Positions 61,205 through 64,000 of a stretch of DNA of 64,000 nucleotides are shown here, piece by piece. Positions within the stretch are counted from its first letter, which is position 1; each line of letters starts with the position of its first letter. The notes under the pieces were generated by a model. That model ran no database searches. It had not been told where the DNA came from and worked only from the letters and a program-made list of their open reading frames with translations. A program made the position numbers and the translations under genes. This DNA is from Salminus brasiliensis (Eukaryota; Chordata; Actinopteri; Characiformes; Bryconidae), in assembly GCF_030463535.1 (NCBI RefSeq), contig NC_132878.1, forward strand, positions 39,338,054 through 39,402,053, given 5' to 3'.

Positions 61205-61209
<5 letters not shown>

Positions 61210-61243
<34 letters not shown>
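61210..61243. repeat. (ATT)n microsatellite
   Basis: About 11 ATT units directly after the MITE at 60954-61202. A (TATG)/(GA)n tract follows at about 61358-61418. Confidence 0.95.
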
Positions 61244-61244
<1 letters not shown>

Positions 61245-62639
61245 TGCCTACTTTTATCCACTGGTCACAAGATTATCGCCTATTGCTTGAACACCTCTGA
61301 TTAAACCTTTCCTGGGGGGTGCGCCGATCTGATCAGAGCCGATGTGGGCGATGCGTATATGTATGTATATATGTATGTAGATATATAGATATATATAGAG
61401 AGAGAGAGAGAGAGAGAGCATTCACCACGTCGTACACAATATAGATATAAGTTATCTGCTCAGATGTCATCCACTATACACCAATCACACATGAAGTGCA
61501 TTCATTACAATATGGAAATATTAAATCATTCAAATTAGGAGGAAATTAGGGGGGTGGCTAATAAAACCCCCCTGCCACTTTTGTCCATATTAATTTAACT
61601 GTATTGAACACAATAATAGTAGAGATTACAGTGCGATCAGTGCTGCTGTCGAAAGACTTTAGTCACCATGGGACTTGGCTCAGTTCACGTGGCCACAATA
61701 CCCATTTTAACCCCAGAAGAAAGCTCTTCTAAAATAGAGAAAGTGTCGTTTGTCTCCGCAGAATGAACTCCCACTCTCCCCTGCTTTTACAGAATGGCAT
61801 GACTCAGTGGCCTGTGTGGCCACTTTCTAAAGAGCAGTGCTGTGTGTTTGTGTGTGTGTTTGAAAGACCCTCACTGGCTCATTTCAATAGAACCACTCTC
61901 TATCGAATAGCTGGGTGTCTATGAATTACCGCTCCCTCTCGCCCCGGCAGCCTGATTGGCATACCGTGCCACTGGCACCGCTGCTGGCTTTAGGCTCTGC
62001 AGTGGGCCGGGGGGAGCCTCTGGCGCCTGCCAGCTTTGTGCGCCCAGAATCGGCCCATTCACGGCACATCCAAAATGGCGGCTAGGCCTTTTGAAAGGGC
62101 GCAGTTGGATTTAATGAGCCAATCATGCAGCTGGTTCTCTGTGTGCAGCTTCAGCCATGCACTGGTGATAAACTGGCTTAGGCCTGCACCCTGGTAGTCA
62201 CTTTCTTTATGCATGCTAGACCCATGCCTGTGTAAGGATTTGACAGTGTGAAGCAGCGGCTGACTGTATTAGCCAGGGGTGACTGTTGTAAATTGGCTCG
62301 CAGGGCTAAGCCCTCTATCTCTCTTTTAAAGTAAAGGTCACAAATGCTTATAAGAGGCCAAATAAGTTCAGATTTTTAGATAACTGATGGAGCCAAGTTA
62401 AGCTAACTATTACTACTTAGAATATTAGCATGCGGGTTTATCTGATGGACTAATAGCGGACAGCATGACTTATGCAAGATCTGAACGGCTTACGGTTGCC
62501 CGAAACAGTAGGCAGTTACCTGGACATACAAACAGTTGTACTGTTCATTACACTATGCATATACAGTGCAGTGCAGTGCAGTGAGCATTTGAATTCAGTA
62601 ACCTACAGATTCACCTTTAGCAGTTTCTTGTGGCTGCAA

Positions 62640-62940
62640 ATAAGATTTTGGACCATTCCTCCCTGCACATGTGATACAGCATCTCAATTGGATTAATCAT
62701 CACCACATATGATCGTTTTCAACCATTTCTTCATTTATTTAGCTGTATGCTTTGGTTCGTTGTCTTGTTGCATCCCTCAGTGTTACCTCAATGATTGCAA
62801 GGTGTCCAGGCCCTAAGGCAACAAAACAGCTGCAAATGCCGTGAAGCTATAATGCTCCCTCCACCATGCTTCACAGCTGGGACTATGAGTGTTTAGAGTT
62901 GATGTGCTGTTTTTTCTTTACTTCAAACATGACCAATGTC
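62640..62940 (-). mobile_element. Tc1/mariner remnant
   Basis: The minus strand includes the complement of CTCCACCATGCTTCACAGCT (62858-62877), the VKHGGG-type segment, and of TTTGGTTCGTTGTCTTGTTG (62752-62771). Only part of the DDE domain remains. Confidence 0.65.
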
Positions 62941-62949
62941 CAATTAGCA

Positions 62950-63960
62950 TTTCACTCGCCATTCCCTTTAAGAGTCAGGTGCGGTCTGACTTTGGAGGAC
63001 TGCTGAAGCGATTGAGTGCCAGATGCCAGTGTTTTACCTGAACACACCTCATTTGGAGACCACCAAGATAGCAATGAGCAATGCGACGTGTCTTGCGCAG
63101 GGGGTAAGATAGAGGCACTGAATGCATGCAATAGCGGCCTAACGTTAAAGCCAGTTAACTGCACAAGAGGTTTAATTAGCATCGCTGCTCAACTGCCCTT
63201 ATTGGACAGAGTGTCTCACCCGAGATCCATTCGGACACTTTGGCAGCCTTACTGCTAACATGTTTAAAGTGACAGAGATGTTGAGGCGCATTCTGATCAT
63301 AGTGAAAGTTGCTGAGTTTTCCTTTACTTTATAAGGGGGTCTTCTGTTGTTCCTGAGCGAGCATGAGAGCTCATTCAGAGTGCAGTGCAGGATCATTAAG
63401 TGCATATCATTCCTTAAGAGTTCATTAAGAGTTCCTTTCACTAGAACTAAGGGGCCGAACCCAACTCCTGAAAAACAACCCCACACCATAATCCCCCCTC
63501 CTCCAAATTTTACACTTGGCACAATGCAGTCTGACAAGTACCGTTCTCCTGGCAATCATCACACCCAGACTCATTCATCGGACTGCCGTAGATGAAGAAG
63601 CGCAATTTGGCACTTCAGAGAACCACTCCTGAGTCCAGTGGCGGCATGCTTCTGCATCGGACACTTGTATTGCGCACCGTGATGTAAGGCTTGGGTTGCT
63701 GTAATTCCCAATGGCTTCCACTTTGTTATAATACCACTGACAGTTGACAGTGGAATATTTTGTAGCGAGTAAAGAAGTTTTTTCCCCTTTCTCCTGTAAA
63801 GTTGTACATTTTTGCATATATCGTGACCGTAGCAGTGTTCCGAAGCGCAGGCTTCGGCCAAGGTAGGGTGGGGCCTCGGTAGGACTGTCCTATAACAAGT
63901 CAGTCTGTTATTATGAGTACCCTGTTGGTCACACAGATGGATCAGGCTAGCCAAAGATCC
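62950..63960 (-). mobile_element. Tc1 transposase pseudogene
   Basis: In two broken minus-strand frames the helix-turn-helix end reads LSTVSGIITKWKPLGITATQ (about 63680-63750) and the DDE part reads VKFGGGGIMVWGCFSGVGFG then PLVLVKGTLN (about 63440-63510). These are the canonical Tc1 N-terminal DNA-binding and GGGG/WGCFS segments. Frameshifts separate them, the D-x-P and SPDLNPIE regions are eroded, and the N-terminus may extend past the right edge of the window. Confidence 0.85.
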
Positions 63961-64000
63961 CGCCTCCCAGGTCCCACCTTTTGCAATTGTGGTGCGAAAC

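Larger units (their letters stand above)
44402..64000. other. Noncoding region right of the cdc40 promoter (probable wasf1 5' introns)
   Basis: No coding exon is recognisable apart from the small candidate above; in particular nothing resembles the conserved WAVE N-terminus. Interpreted from synteny only as 5' untranslated exons and introns of wasf1, with coding exons beyond the right edge. GC-richer stretches free of recognised repeats, such as 50090-50330, 51690-52330, 57030-57150 and 61900-62200, could be regulatory or untranslated exons; the rest holds repeats listed separately or nothing I can name. Confidence 0.45.

Noticed and set aside
44402..64000. Assignment of the rightward gene as wasf1 with gene symbol
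   Set aside because: Only synteny supports it; no wasf1 coding sequence is visible, so the symbol is not attached to any feature.

Overview
This window is vertebrate nuclear DNA, almost certainly from a teleost fish. It has long introns with GT/AG boundaries and many degraded Tc1/mariner and hAT elements. It also has tRNA-derived SINEs of a type I associate with ostariophysan fishes (that narrower assignment is recall and is weak), plus microsatellites and minisatellites. No bacterial-style operon, CRISPR array or phage is present. Only a few percent of the sequence is protein-coding.

Layout. (1) Positions 1-17239, + strand: the 3' end of mettl24, an FkbM-type (Methyltransf_21-like) methyltransferase. 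Its last two exons are 7677-7902 and 16919-17239; earlier exons lie off the left edge. (2) 17240-22917: intergenic space between two convergent genes, holding a recent 383-bp tandem duplication and SINE and Tc1 remnants. (3) 22918-43498, - strand: the complete cdc40 (PRP17) gene. I reconstructed 15 coding exons that join in frame to 578 codons, from an ATG at 43498 to a TGA at 23468. The start codon sits in a perfect 12-nt TISU/YY1 element, and a polyadenylation signal with a GT-rich downstream element is visible. (4) 43503-44401: a CpG-rich, probably bidirectional promoter with two CCAAT boxes arranged as a perfect 9-bp inverted repeat. (5) 44402-64000, + strand: no recognisable coding exon. 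By the vertebrate gene order WASF1-CDC40-METTL24 (recalled from human 6q21) this should be the 5' untranslated exons and first introns of wasf1. I could not find the conserved N-terminal WAVE coding exon, so this is inference. A small signal-peptide-like ORF at 44762-44896 and a candidate untranslated exon ending at a consensus donor (47286/47287) lie here.

The rest is repeat-derived: a 57-bp minisatellite (about 6115-7110), a 69-bp minisatellite (about 11119-12212) that is itself a diverged dimer, an L2/CR1-like LINE reverse-transcriptase fragment, several Tc1/mariner copies on both strands, a hAT-type MITE with an exact 8-bp target duplication (48959-49401), and palindromic MITEs. The coding genes do not form a pathway: cdc40 is a splicing factor, mettl24 a putative methyltransferase, and their adjacency reflects conserved synteny. 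I see no convincing new biological system. The most useful second looks are the cdc40 promoter/TISU architecture, the small signal-peptide ORF beside it, and the structure of the minisatellites.
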